Source: Ferrovibrio terrae_A (GTDB lineage: Bacteria > Pseudomonadota > Alphaproteobacteria > Ferrovibrionales > Ferrovibrionaceae). From it: a DNA stretch of 64,000 bases. Numbering within the stretch: the first letter of the stretch is position 1; the number at the start of each line of letters is the position of its first letter. Positions 1 through 7,937 of the stretch are shown piece by piece. Where the stretch lies: the NCBI RefSeq assembly GCF_943372915.1, contig NZ_CALSAN010000006.1:1-64000 (forward strand). Reading direction: 5' to 3'. Both the position numbers and the translations under genes were made by a program. Under the pieces are notes generated by a model. That model made no database searches, was not told where the DNA came from, and worked only from the letters and a program-made list of their open reading frames with translations.

Positions 1-35
1 AGGTTTTTGACTTCAAGCAGCTTCGGGCTGGTCAT
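1..35 (-). CDS. Peptide ABC transporter ATP-binding protein, first codons only
   Basis: The first twelve codons of a minus-strand gene are visible before the window edge (MTSPKLLEVKNL). They start five bases after the stop of the DppC-like permease. The xLLEVKNL beginning is typical of DppD/OppD ATPases, which follow the two permeases in this operon type. Nothing of the Walker motifs is in the window, so the call rests on the N-terminal residues and gene order. Confidence 0.7.
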   Translation of the reverse strand, partial: MTSPKLLEVKN

Positions 36-40
36 GTTAC

Positions 41-976
41 TCACCGGAGCTTCGGGTTGAGGGCATCGCGCAGCCAGTCGCCCAGCAGATTGACCGCGAG
101 CACCAGAACAGCGAGGACGATGCCGGGGAAAATGGTAATCCACCATTCGCCGGAAAACAGGAAATCGTTGCCGATGCGGATCAGCGTGCCGAGCGAGGGC
201 TCGGTCGGCGGCAGGCCGACGCCGAGGAAGCTGAGCGTCGCCTCGGTGATGATGGCGAGCGCCAGGTTGATGGTGGCAATCACCAGCACAGGGCCCAGCA
301 CGTTGGGCAGCACATGGCGAATGGCGATCAGCGGGCCGGGCAGGCCGATGACGCGCGCCGCCTGCACATACTCCTTGCTCTTCTCCACCAGCACCGAACC
401 GCGCACGGTGCGGGCATACTGCACCCAGTAACTGAGCCCGATGGCGACGACCAGCACGGCCTCGGCGAAATCGGAATGCCGCGCCTGACCCAGAATGCCG
501 CGCGACACACCATCCACCAGCAGGGCGATCAGGATCGCCGGGAAGGACAGCTGCACATCGGCGACCCGCATGATGAAGCTGTCGACCGCGCCGCCGAGAT
601 AACCGGCGACAAGGCCGAGCGTGATGCCGACCGTCATGGCAAAGATCACCGCCATGAAGCCGACGACGAGCGAAATGCGCGAGCCATACATGATGGTCGA
701 CAGCAGATCGCGGCCCTGGTCGTCGGTACCGAGCAGGTATTTCGCCTCGCCGCCGTCTTCCCAGGCCGGCGGCTTGAAGGCATCCGACAGCTCCAGCGAA
801 GCCAGATCGAAGGGATTATGCGGCGCCAGATACGGCGCGCCGAAAGCGCCGATGATGAAAATCGCCGTGATCAGCGCCGACACCATGACCAGCTTGGAGC
901 GGGTGAAGCTCCAGTAGATGTCGCTGTCAGACGCCTTGCGCCAGAAATCGATGACGCGTGCAGTGGGCAGCATCAT
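41..976 (-). CDS. Dipeptide/oligopeptide ABC transporter permease (DppC type)
   Basis: Inner-membrane permease of 311 residues for a peptide/nickel/opine type ABC importer. The DppC-family N-terminal OppC_N stretch contains a membrane helix near residues 30-48 and LLGTDDQGRDLLS at 81-93. The membrane domain has the EAA loop that docks the ATPase at about 202-214 (EYVQAARVIGLPG). The start codon overlaps the stop of the upstream DppB gene by four bases (ATGA), so the two are translationally coupled. The ATPase gene follows five bases downstream. A second ATG lies one codon in. The substrate cannot be read from the permease. Confidence 0.9.
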   Translation of the reverse strand: MMLPTARVIDFWRKASDSDIYWSFTRSKLVMVSALITAIFIIGAFGAPYLAPHNPFDLASLELSDAFKPPAWEDGGEAKYLLGTDDQGRDLLSTIMYGSRISLVVGFMAVIFAMTVGITLGLVAGYLGGAVDSFIMRVADVQLSFPAILIALLVDGVSRGILGQARHSDFAEAVLVVAIGLSYWVQYARTVRGSVLVEKSKEYVQAARVIGLPGPLIAIRHVLPNVLGPVLVIATINLALAIITEATLSFLGVGLPPTEPSLGTLIRIGNDFLFSGEWWITIFPGIVLAVLVLAVNLLGDWLRDALNPKLR

Positions 977-1959
977 TTCGCACCTGCCTTGGCGCCCGAG
1001 CTGCGCAGGCGGGGATCAACCACGAAATAGAGGATATCGACGATCAAGTTGATCATCACGAACAGCATGCCGATCGCCACCAGGTAGGCGGCCATGACCG
1101 GGATATCGACCGCCTGCACCGACTGCAGGAACAGCAGGCCGACGCCGGGCCAGGAGAACACCGTCTCGGTGATGATGGCAAAGGCGATGATCGAGCCGAG
1201 CTGCAGGCCGGTGATGGTGATGACCGGGACCAGGGTATTCTTCAGCGCATGGCCGAAATGCACCGCGCGGTTGGTCAGGCCGCGCGCGCGGGCGAATTTG
1301 ATGTAGTCGGTACGCAGCACTTCCAGCATCTCCGAACGCACCAGCCGCATGATCAGGGTCATCTGGAACAGGCCGAGAGTGATGGATGGCAGGATGACCG
1401 CCTTCCAGCCGCTGACGGTAAGAAAACCGGTGCTCCACATGCCGAGCTTGACCACATCGCCGCGGCCGAAGCTGGGCAGCCAGCCGAGCAGCACGGCGAA
1501 GATCAGGATCAGCAGGATGCCGATCAGGAAGGTGGGCAGCGAGATGCCGATCAGCGACACCGTCATCATGCCGCGGCTGAGCCAGTGGCGTGGATACAGG
1601 CCTGAGAAAACGCCCATCGGGATGCCGACGCAGAGCGCGACGATCATGGCCACGACACTGAGTTCCAGCGTGGCGGGCAGGCGCTCGAGGATCATCTTGC
1701 CGACTGGCTCGGCGGTGCGATAGCTGAGGCCGAACTTGCCCTGCACGGCATTGCCGACGAAGCGAGCGAAACGGACGGGTGTGGGGTCGTCCAACCCCAG
1801 GCTCTTGCGCAGTTCAATCCGTTGCTCGGCGGGCAGATCCTGGCCAGCAATGATGGCGACCGGGTCGCCAACGTAGTTGAACATCGCAAAGGCAATGAAG
1901 GCCACCGCAAGCATAACAAGCGCGGCCTGCACCAAACGGCGAATGATAAACGCGATCAT
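973..1959 (-). CDS. Dipeptide/oligopeptide ABC transporter permease (DppB type)
   Basis: Partner permease of 328 residues. It has an N-terminal membrane helix (about 8-29), the periplasmic segment usual in DppB, then five or six helices with the EAA loop near 218-228 (DYIKFARARGL). It is second in the operon, 67 bases after the binding-protein gene, and overlaps the DppC start by four bases. The gap to the binding-protein gene holds a strong hairpin (1980-2010) that may lower permease expression relative to the binding protein. Substrate is peptide-like by family; glutathione, opines or nickel are also possible for this family. Confidence 0.9.
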   Translation of the reverse strand: MIAFIIRRLVQAALVMLAVAFIAFAMFNYVGDPVAIIAGQDLPAEQRIELRKSLGLDDPTPVRFARFVGNAVQGKFGLSYRTAEPVGKMILERLPATLELSVVAMIVALCVGIPMGVFSGLYPRHWLSRGMMTVSLIGISLPTFLIGILLILIFAVLLGWLPSFGRGDVVKLGMWSTGFLTVSGWKAVILPSITLGLFQMTLIMRLVRSEMLEVLRTDYIKFARARGLTNRAVHFGHALKNTLVPVITITGLQLGSIIAFAIITETVFSWPGVGLLFLQSVQAVDIPVMAAYLVAIGMLFVMINLIVDILYFVVDPRLRSSGAKAGAK

Positions 1960-1979
1960 GGGGGCAATCTGGAAACGGA

Positions 1980-2010
1980 GGGCGGCCCGAGTGTCTGGCC
2001 CGGGCCGCCC
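1980..2010. other. Intercistronic hairpin between binding-protein and permease genes
   Basis: A perfect 10-bp inverted repeat (GGGCGGCCCG at 1980-1989, CGGGCCGCCC at 2001-2010) with an 11-base loop lies between the binding-protein stop and the DppB start. No T-run follows on the minus strand, so it is more likely an mRNA-stabilising or partial-attenuation stem than a full terminator. Hairpins in this position commonly give higher levels of the periplasmic protein. Confidence 0.55.
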
Positions 2011-2026
2011 ATCACCAGTGTATGGC

Positions 2027-3646
2027 TTACTTCATCTTCACGAAGCGCAGCGGGAAGTAGTTATCCGAGAGCTGGACAAGGTCGACATTGTCCTTGGCAG
2101 CCCAGACCACGACCTGCTGATGCAGCGGAATGTAGGCGAAGTCGTCGAGATAGATCTTGGTGGCTTCCTTGATCATCGCGTCGCGCTTGGCCTTGTCGGT
2201 TTCCTGCTCGATCTTGTCGGCCAGCGCATCGAACGCCTTGTTCGAATAGCCGCCGGCATTGAACAGGCCCTTGCCCGATGCCTTCGACGGGGTCTGGATG
2301 AGCGACTCAAAGACGTTGTGCACGTCGTAAGTGGCGCCCGGCGACCAGCCCAGCATGTAGAAGGAGATCTGCGGCGACTTCTCAATGTCAGAGGCCGTGC
2401 GCAGGATCTGGGCGAAGTACTTGGCGCGGGTCTGCGCAACCAGGTTGATCTTGATGCCAACCTTGGCCAGCATCGCCACGGTCGCCTGGCAGATCGCTTC
2501 GTCGTTGACGTAGCGGTCGTTCGGGCAATCCATGCGGGTCTCGAAGCCATTCGGATAGCCGGCTTCCGCCAGCAGCTTCTTCGACATTTCCGGATCGAAC
2601 TTCGGACGCAGATCGGCGGCCTGGTCGTAACCGTTCAGGCCGGTGCCGATCATCAGGGCGCTGGGGCGCGACTGGCCGCGCATGACGGTGCGCTTGATCG
2701 CCTCGACGTCGACGGCACGATAGAACGCTTCACGGACCCTCTTGTCCTTGAACGGGTTCTTGCCCTTGACGCTGGTATCCGGCAGTTCGTCGAGCTGCTG
2801 GTTGAAGCCCAGGAAGACGATGCGGGTTTCCGGCGCCTCGAGAACCTTGCGGCCCGCGGTACGCTTGATGCGATCGGTATCCTGCGGCGGCACGGTGTAG
2901 ACCATGTCGACTTCACCTGACAGCAGGGCGGCGATGCGGGTGGCATCGTTGGCAACGCGCTGGAAGATCACCTCGGTGAGGTTATGCTCCGGCTTGTCCC
3001 ACCAGGTCGGATTCGGCTCCAGGATGGTACGCACATCCGGTTCGCGCAGCTTGAGCTTGAACGGGCCCGTGCCATTCGAGTTGCGGGTGGCGAAGTTCTC
3101 TTCGTTCTTCGTCATGTCCGCGGTGAACTGGGCGTTGTTCTTCTCGGCCCAGGACTTCGACATGATGCCGATCTGCGACAGCTTGTCGTTCAGCAGCGGG
3201 TCGGGATACTTGGTCTCGATTTCCACAACGGTCTCGCTGACCTTGCGGACTTCCTTCACCGACACGAAGTTGCCGGCAACATTCGAGCCCTTGCCGGCAG
3301 CGCGGCCATAGGAGAACACCACGTCATCGGCGACGAAGGGTTCACCACCATGGAACTTCACGCCCTGGCGCAGCGTCCAGCGCCACACGGTCGGGCTCGG
3401 CATTTCCACCTTGGTGGCGAGCGCCGGCTCGAGCTTCAGGTTTTTGTCGCGACGGAACAGCCCCTCATACATGTTGAGGTTAAAGCTGAGCAGGAACGTC
3501 TCGTTGCGGGCATATGGGTCCATTGAGTTGACGTCACCGTCATTGGCCCACTTGAACGTCTTGGCCGCGGCCGGCTGTGCGCCGAGCAGAGCAACCGTGG
3601 CAACTGCTGCGACCAGCGTCGCCTTCAAGAACTTGCTTCTTTGCAT
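2027..3646 (-). CDS. Peptide-type ABC transporter substrate-binding protein (SBP family 5)
   Basis: Periplasmic binding protein of 539 residues that delivers substrate to the DppBC-type permeases. It has a Sec signal peptide (basic MQRSK, hydrophobic core, cleavage after AAAK near residue 29). The SBP_bac_5 fold follows, with NSMDPYARNETFLLSFNLNM near 38-57 and the family-typical segment on a failed hydrogen-bond face, LRQGVKFHGGEPFVADDVVF, near 92-111. Length is normal for the family. An AGGGG ribosome-binding site lies ahead of the ATG. It is the first gene of the operon, and a 16-bp palindrome sits 110 bases upstream. DppA-like peptide binding is the general expectation; the ligand is not determined. 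Confidence 0.9.
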   Translation of the reverse strand: MQRSKFLKATLVAAVATVALLGAQPAAAKTFKWANDGDVNSMDPYARNETFLLSFNLNMYEGLFRRDKNLKLEPALATKVEMPSPTVWRWTLRQGVKFHGGEPFVADDVVFSYGRAAGKGSNVAGNFVSVKEVRKVSETVVEIETKYPDPLLNDKLSQIGIMSKSWAEKNNAQFTADMTKNEENFATRNSNGTGPFKLKLREPDVRTILEPNPTWWDKPEHNLTEVIFQRVANDATRIAALLSGEVDMVYTVPPQDTDRIKRTAGRKVLEAPETRIVFLGFNQQLDELPDTSVKGKNPFKDKRVREAFYRAVDVEAIKRTVMRGQSRPSALMIGTGLNGYDQAADLRPKFDPEMSKKLLAEAGYPNGFETRMDCPNDRYVNDEAICQATVAMLAKVGIKINLVAQTRAKYFAQILRTASDIEKSPQISFYMLGWSPGATYDVHNVFESLIQTPSKASGKGLFNAGGYSNKAFDALADKIEQETDKAKRDAMIKEATKIYLDDFAYIPLHQQVVVWAAKDNVDLVQLSDNYFPLRFVKMK

Positions 3647-3755
3647 CGTCCCCTATTCCTTCTCCCAAACGGTGATATCAGCCCGTATTTTTCAGGCCGT
3701 AAGCTGACAAGTCCGCCCCCGCGGTCCTTGCAGCGCTGCCGGATCATAGGCGGCC

Positions 3756-3771
3756 AGACGTATATACGTCT
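3756..3771. promoter_or_regulatory. Perfect 16-bp palindrome, candidate operator of the peptide ABC operon
   Basis: AGACGTATATACGTCT is a perfect palindrome 110-125 bases upstream of the binding-protein start, with a GTATATAC core like many GntR-family operators. No regulator gene lies beside it. A weak TTGTCA box occurs between this site and the start codon on the minus strand, so the palindrome would act from upstream of the promoter. Confidence 0.45.
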
Positions 3772-3798
3772 ACACCTGACTGTAAAAACATCATGGCC

Positions 3799-3843
3799 AA
3801 AAAACTGCCCCAGTGCCTGCCGTTAAGGCAGCCGATACTGGGG
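3799..3843 (-). terminator. Rho-independent terminator of the lysE-deacylase unit
   Basis: Read on the minus strand, CCCCAGT pairs with ACTGGGG and CTGCC with GGCAG around a short loop, followed by TTTTTT (plus-strand A-run 3799-3804). It lies about 90 bases after the stop of the deacylase gene and would end that transcript before the peptide transporter promoter. Confidence 0.6.
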
Positions 3844-3861
3844 TGGAACAGCAAGGTTAAT

Positions 3862-3895
3862 CGGACCAATTCCGCGCAGATTGGTCCGTGTTTTT
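3862..3895 (+). terminator. Terminator-like hairpin oriented to the plus strand
   Basis: CGGACCAAT (3862-3870) pairs perfectly with ATTGGTCCG (3880-3888), and TGTTTTTGTT follows on the plus strand. No plus-strand gene precedes it. It could close a small unannotated RNA starting near 3775, or block antisense reading into the deacylase gene. Confidence 0.4.
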
Positions 3896-3929
3896 GTTGC
3901 TGCCGTCTTGGCGATTCTTGCGTCGGCAA

Positions 3930-4886
3930 CTACTGCAGGCGTCGTGCCAGCGAGACCACGTCCCTGCCCTTCACGATCCGGCGAGCCGGCATCACGATGG
4001 TGCAACCTTCGGCCGGCGCGCGGATTTCCTCGGTGCCATCGGTGGCAATCAGGGCACCGCCCGGCAGGTCTTCAAAGCCGATGAAATTGGCGGCGAAATG
4101 GAACTGGTCCGTCTTCGCCACTTTCACGTCGGTGACCTCGTAGCGCTTGGCCGGACCTGACTCGGGTTTGTATTGCGCTGCGAGATCGGCGGGGATCAGG
4201 CCGTAGAAATCGAGGAAGCGCATGGTGATCGAGATCGCGATCTCGCCGCTGCTGCGCGCAAAATGCTGACCACACTCAACCACTACTGCAAGCGGACTGG
4301 CATCGGGCCTGCCGAAAGCATCGTACTGGATCAGCGGTCGGCCGGGATGCTTCACGCCGGGCAGGATCACATGATGCAGGGGCGAGTGCAGGAAGCGCGT
4401 CAGCGGGTCGAGCTTGGCATGCGGCTCGTAGATCAGCATCGACGGCACCGCATAGGATGTCGAGTGCAGATCCAGCAGACCATCCGCCTCGGCATAGATA
4501 TGGCGTAGCGCGCGGGCACGCTTCACATCCACGGTGGCATCCGGTCCTTCCAGCGTGTCGGCATCCCACACACGGTTGAAATCACGCTCGACGTAACGCG
4601 ATTCAAACGGCTTGGCCGGATCGAAACGGTGATAGGCGTCGATATTGGCAAACGCCACGGTCAGCTTGCCGCGCACGGGCCGGATGCCCTGCTCCAGCAG
4701 ATGGGTGACCGCGATCATGCCGCAGAATTCATTGCCATGGGTCAGACCATTGATGATCACATGCGGACCGGGACGGCCAGAGTCGAAGGTATGAACATAC
4801 TCGACGCCGCGATTGCCAACGCGATACTGCGACAGATCCTTTGGCATCACTTCGATGGGCGGCAAATCCTGATGCTGATCCGTCAT
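3930..4886 (-). CDS. Succinylglutamate desuccinylase/aspartoacylase-family deacylase
   Basis: A 318-residue zinc-dependent deacylase of the AstE/ASPA branch of M14 carboxypeptidases, expected to cleave an N-acyl amino acid or related amide in the cytoplasm. Visible metal-site motifs are HGNE at 50-53 and LDLHST at 139-144, with the substrate-binding RDFNR at 101-105. The ATG at 4886 was chosen because it overlaps the stop of lysE by one base (TGATG) and gives a family-like N-terminus; the longer upstream reading frame is antisense to lysE coding sequence. Coupling to an amino-acid exporter suggests release and export of an amino acid, which is inference. Confidence 0.8.
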   Translation of the reverse strand: MTDQHQDLPPIEVMPKDLSQYRVGNRGVEYVHTFDSGRPGPHVIINGLTHGNEFCGMIAVTHLLEQGIRPVRGKLTVAFANIDAYHRFDPAKPFESRYVERDFNRVWDADTLEGPDATVDVKRARALRHIYAEADGLLDLHSTSYAVPSMLIYEPHAKLDPLTRFLHSPLHHVILPGVKHPGRPLIQYDAFGRPDASPLAVVVECGQHFARSSGEIAISITMRFLDFYGLIPADLAAQYKPESGPAKRYEVTDVKVAKTDQFHFAANFIGFEDLPGGALIATDGTEEIRAPAEGCTIVMPARRIVKGRDVVSLARRLQ

Positions 4887-5533
4887 CACAATCCTCTGTT
4901 GAGCAAAATACTGCCGAAGCCATACAGGCCGAAGCCGAGCATGAGCAGTCCGGACAGTCCATTGATCCATTTCAGCCCGCCATTGCCAAGGCGTTGGCGG
5001 AATGCGCCGGCCAATCCGGCCAGCGACAGCCACCAGACCGAGGAGCCGGCGAAGACGCCCAGCACCAGCCACGCCGCCATGTCATGCGACAGGCCGAAGG
5101 ACCCGATACCGAAAAAGGCGAAGATCCCGAGAAAAGCCACGATGGTGATCGGATTGGTCGCGGTCAGGATAAAGGTGGAAACAAAGCAGGCGATCGGCCT
5201 TTCGGTATAGCTGCCCGCCACAACCACCGCCGGCGCGGGATGCAGGGCGGCACGCAGCATGCGCCAGGCCATGAACAGCAGGAAAAGGCCGCCGCCGACA
5301 CGGAACAGCGTTTCATGCGCCTGCAGCCAACCAGAGATCAGGCTGAGGCCGAAAGCGGCAATACAGCCATAGGCGGCGTCGGCAACGGCCGCCCCGAGAC
5401 CTGACATCAGTCCCGCCACGCGGCCTTGCTGCAGGGTCCGTTGCACGCAGAGCACGCCCACAGGCCCGACCGGCGCAGCGATGATAAAGCCCGCCACAAG
5501 GCCCTTGCCCAGCATCAGCAGGGTGTCCCACAC
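4886..5533 (-). CDS. LysE/RhtB-family amino acid exporter
   Basis: Inner-membrane protein of 215 residues with about six hydrophobic segments and the family N-terminus containing AAPVGPVGVLCVQRTL (about 19-34), followed by GLMSGLGAAVADAAYG. LysE/RhtB members export basic amino acids, homoserine, threonine and similar compounds by proton exchange. It is first in a two-gene unit with the deacylase, stop and start overlapping by one base. The divergent gene is the PNPOx-like flavoprotein about 200 bases away. The substrate is not predictable from the sequence. Confidence 0.88.
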   Translation of the reverse strand: MWDTLLMLGKGLVAGFIIAAPVGPVGVLCVQRTLQQGRVAGLMSGLGAAVADAAYGCIAAFGLSLISGWLQAHETLFRVGGGLFLLFMAWRMLRAALHPAPAVVVAGSYTERPIACFVSTFILTATNPITIVAFLGIFAFFGIGSFGLSHDMAAWLVLGVFAGSSVWWLSLAGLAGAFRQRLGNGGLKWINGLSGLLMLGFGLYGFGSILLNRGL

Positions 5534-5648
5534 CGTGTCCGCACTCCGAAAGCTTGTTCAATCAAAGGCCTGCCGGCGGCGGCAGGCTGCAGAAACCGTC
5601 TGCGCCTGTAGCACGCCACCAATAACGGCGCAAACCGCAGCCAAACTT

Positions 5649-5683
5649 ACTGGACCCATAAATATTATGAAAACTGGAACTTA
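5649..5683 (+). promoter_or_regulatory. Direct repeats resembling MocR/TauR operator sites
   Basis: Two direct repeats, ACTGGACCCA (from 5649) and ACTGGAACTT (from 5673), lie 24 bases apart, about 50-80 bases upstream of the PNPOx-like gene. MocR-family TauR recognises paired CTGGACYTAA repeats, and a MocR gene lies directly downstream of the target. An inverted pair GGACCC/GGGTCC spans the same region (5652-5692). Confidence 0.45.
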
Positions 5684-5731
5684 TTCAGGGTCCGCTTTCA
5701 GGCTATCCGCTGGGGTACAAGGAGTTGCCCC

Positions 5732-6403
5732 ATGAACGCCCCCATGACCCCGCCCCCTGTCAAACCCGCCAGTGCCCGCACCCGGGTGAAGCGCCTGCCC
5801 AATCGCGGCCATTACGACACCGCCACCCTGCATGCGGTGCTGGATGCCGGCTATGTCTGCCATATTGCCTTCTCCGACAAGGACAAGCCGATCGTGATTC
5901 CCACCGCCTACTGGCGCGAGGGCGATCATCTCTACATTCATGGCTCCACCAAGAGCCGCATGGCGATGGCCCTGGCCAGCGGCATCCCGGCCTGTGTCGC
6001 CATCACCCTGCTGGACGGGCTGGTGTTTGCGCGCACGTCCTTCAATCATTCGATGAACTACCGCTCGGTGGTTGCCTTCGGTCAGTTCGAGAAGGTGCCC
6101 GACGATCACAAGCTGGCGTCGCTGGAAGCCTTCACCCAACGGATCGCGCCGGGCCGCTGGGCTGAAATCCGCGGCCCGAACAAGCAGGAGTTCAAGGCCA
6201 CCATGGTGCTGCGCATGCCGCTGACCGAGGCGGCCGTGAAAATCCGCAGCGGCCCACCGAAGGACGACCCGGAGGATATGGGGATTCCGGCCTGGACCGG
6301 CGTGATACCCTTCCGCCAGGGCTTCGATGCCCCGCTGCCCGATCCCCAGATGAAAGCCGGCATCACTCTGCCGGGCTATCTCAAGGCTTTCGCCAAACGC
6401 TGA
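5732..6403 (+). CDS. Pyridoxamine 5'-phosphate oxidase-like flavin-binding protein
   Basis: A 223-residue cytoplasmic protein of the split-barrel FMN-binding class. The fold is recognisable from residues 25-170: GHYDTATLHAVLDAGYVCHI, then PIVIPTAYWREGDHLYIHGS with the flavin-phosphate-binding SKSRM-like STKSRMAMAL. True PdxH enzymes have a different C-terminus, so this is a PNPOx-like paralogue of unknown substrate. The ATG has an AAGGAG ribosome-binding site. Its 3' end overlaps the convergent MocR gene by 28 bases. Flavoproteins of this group are often controlled by MocR regulators, which fits the repeats upstream. Confidence 0.8.
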   Translation: MNAPMTPPPVKPASARTRVKRLPNRGHYDTATLHAVLDAGYVCHIAFSDKDKPIVIPTAYWREGDHLYIHGSTKSRMAMALASGIPACVAITLLDGLVFARTSFNHSMNYRSVVAFGQFEKVPDDHKLASLEAFTQRIAPGRWAEIRGPNKQEFKATMVLRMPLTEAAVKIRSGPPKDDPEDMGIPAWTGVIPFRQGFDAPLPDPQMKAGITLPGYLKAFAKR

Positions 6404-7851
6404 GCCGCGGCTTCCAGCTCGGCTTCGGGGAAACCCGCAAAGCCGAGCAGAAACCCGCTGACCGGCCGGCTGATGGCATAGCGCGACAGTGGCGTAACGC
6501 GAAGACCGGCAGCATTGGCGGCCAGTGCGGCGGCGCGGTCATCCCGGCCGTCGCGGAGTTCCGCCGCCAGGTGAAGTCCGGCTTCCGAAGCCCGGATATC
6601 GAACAGATCGCCGGCATGGCGTTGCAGGGCAGTCAGCAGCGCGGCACGGCGGCGGCGGTAGAGCACGCGCATGCGGCGCACATGCTGGGCCAGATGCCCC
6701 TCGGCGATGAAACCGGCCAGCGTGGCCTGGGACCAGGGCGGGGCGAAGCCGTCGGCGGTCGCCTTGAGGCGCAGGAAACCCTCCACCAGCGGTTCCGGCA
6801 GCACGACGTAGCCGAGCCGCAGACCGGGAAACAGCACCTTGCTGAAGGTGCCGACATAGAGCACGCGATCGGCGCCATCCAGGCCCTGCAGGGCCTGAAG
6901 CGGCGGACCGCTGTAGCGGAACTCGCAGTCGTAGTCGTCCTCAACGATCCACAGGCCGCGTGCCCGCGCCTCGGCCAGCAGGGCCAGGCGGCGGCTGAGC
7001 GGCAGGGTCATGCCGAGCGGGAACTGGTGCGAGGGCGTCAGCATCACCAGCTTGGGCGCCGGCTGCAGCCTGGCCAGCGCCGCCGGATCGAACCCCTGCT
7101 CGTCGACCGGTACCGGCAGCAGCCGGGCGCCGACACCGGCCAGGGCCTCGCGCATGCCGACATAGCCGGGATCCTCCACCGCCACCGCATCGCCGGGATC
7201 GAGCAGCAGGCGGCCGATCAGATCGAGGGCCTGCTGCGCCCCGGAAACGATGGCAATGGTGTCGGGCGTGCAGGCTACGCCCCGCGTCTCGGCCAGATAA
7301 CCGGCCAGCACCTGCCGCAGCTCGGGCAGCCCCTGTGCCGGACCGGCGCCGAGCAGCCTTTCGCCCGTCCGCCGCAGGCTCTGGTTGGCCAGCCGCCGCC
7401 ACAGGTCGAGGGGAAATTCATCCAGCGCCAGGGGGCCGGTGGCAAAGGGGCGTGCCGGCGAGGGCTCGCCTTCTGCGTGCAATGCTGCGAAGCGGTCCGA
7501 CCGGCGGGACAAGGCCGGGGTATGGGCTGCGCGGCCGGCCGGCGGCGGCAGGATGCCCTCGACGGGCAAGTCGCGGGCGACGAACAGTCCGGCGCCCCGG
7601 CGGGCTTCCAGATAGCCCTCGGACGCCAGACGCTCCATGGCGACAATCACGGTATTGCGGCCGAGCCCCAGGTCGGCAGCCAACGCCCGGCTGGACGGCA
7701 GCCGCTCGCCGGCCGCCAGTTCGCCAGCCAGCACTGCCTGGCGGATAGCGGTATAAAGCTGCTCCTGCAGACTGGAACCGCCCCGTGTCCCATCACCAGC
7801 GCGGGCCGGCCGGAACCAGCCAATGAAACGTCCCGCTGCCCGACGCGCCAT
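6376..7851 (-). CDS. MocR-family transcriptional regulator (GntR helix-turn-helix fused to aminotransferase fold)
   Basis: A 491-residue PLP-binding regulator. Residues about 28-95 form a GntR winged helix (SSLQEQLYTAIRQAVLAGEL, then LPSSRALAADLGLGRNTV). Residues about 140-485 form a fold-type I aminotransferase domain with the PLP lysine in YVGTFSKVLFPGLRLGY. Such proteins sense PLP or amino compounds. The ATG at 7851 was preferred over a TTG nine bases upstream. The promoter side holds a nearly pure A/T tract (7863-7915). The gene is convergent and overlapping with the PNPOx-like gene, its probable target. Confidence 0.88.
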   Translation of the reverse strand: MARRAAGRFIGWFRPARAGDGTRGGSSLQEQLYTAIRQAVLAGELAAGERLPSSRALAADLGLGRNTVIVAMERLASEGYLEARRGAGLFVARDLPVEGILPPPAGRAAHTPALSRRSDRFAALHAEGEPSPARPFATGPLALDEFPLDLWRRLANQSLRRTGERLLGAGPAQGLPELRQVLAGYLAETRGVACTPDTIAIVSGAQQALDLIGRLLLDPGDAVAVEDPGYVGMREALAGVGARLLPVPVDEQGFDPAALARLQPAPKLVMLTPSHQFPLGMTLPLSRRLALLAEARARGLWIVEDDYDCEFRYSGPPLQALQGLDGADRVLYVGTFSKVLFPGLRLGYVVLPEPLVEGFLRLKATADGFAPPWSQATLAGFIAEGHLAQHVRRMRVLYRRRRAALLTALQRHAGDLFDIRASEAGLHLAAELRDGRDDRAAALAANAAGLRVTPLSRYAISRPVSGFLLGFAGFPEAELEAAAQRLAKALR

Positions 7852-7862
7852 CAGATCCAATC

Positions 7863-7915
7863 TTTTAAATTAAAATTATAATTTAAATTATTATTATAAT
7901 TACATTTTTTATATT
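7863..7915. other. Extreme A/T tract in the MocR promoter region
   Basis: Fifty-two of 53 bases are A or T, in a chromosome that is otherwise strongly GC-rich. It contains overlapping short palindromes such as ATTTAAAT and several TATAAT-like strings. It lies immediately upstream of the MocR start and just after the nnrU stop, so it probably holds the MocR promoter with an UP-element or a nucleoid-protein binding site. Confidence 0.6.
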
Positions 7916-7937
7916 CCATTACCAAAAAACTCCAGCT

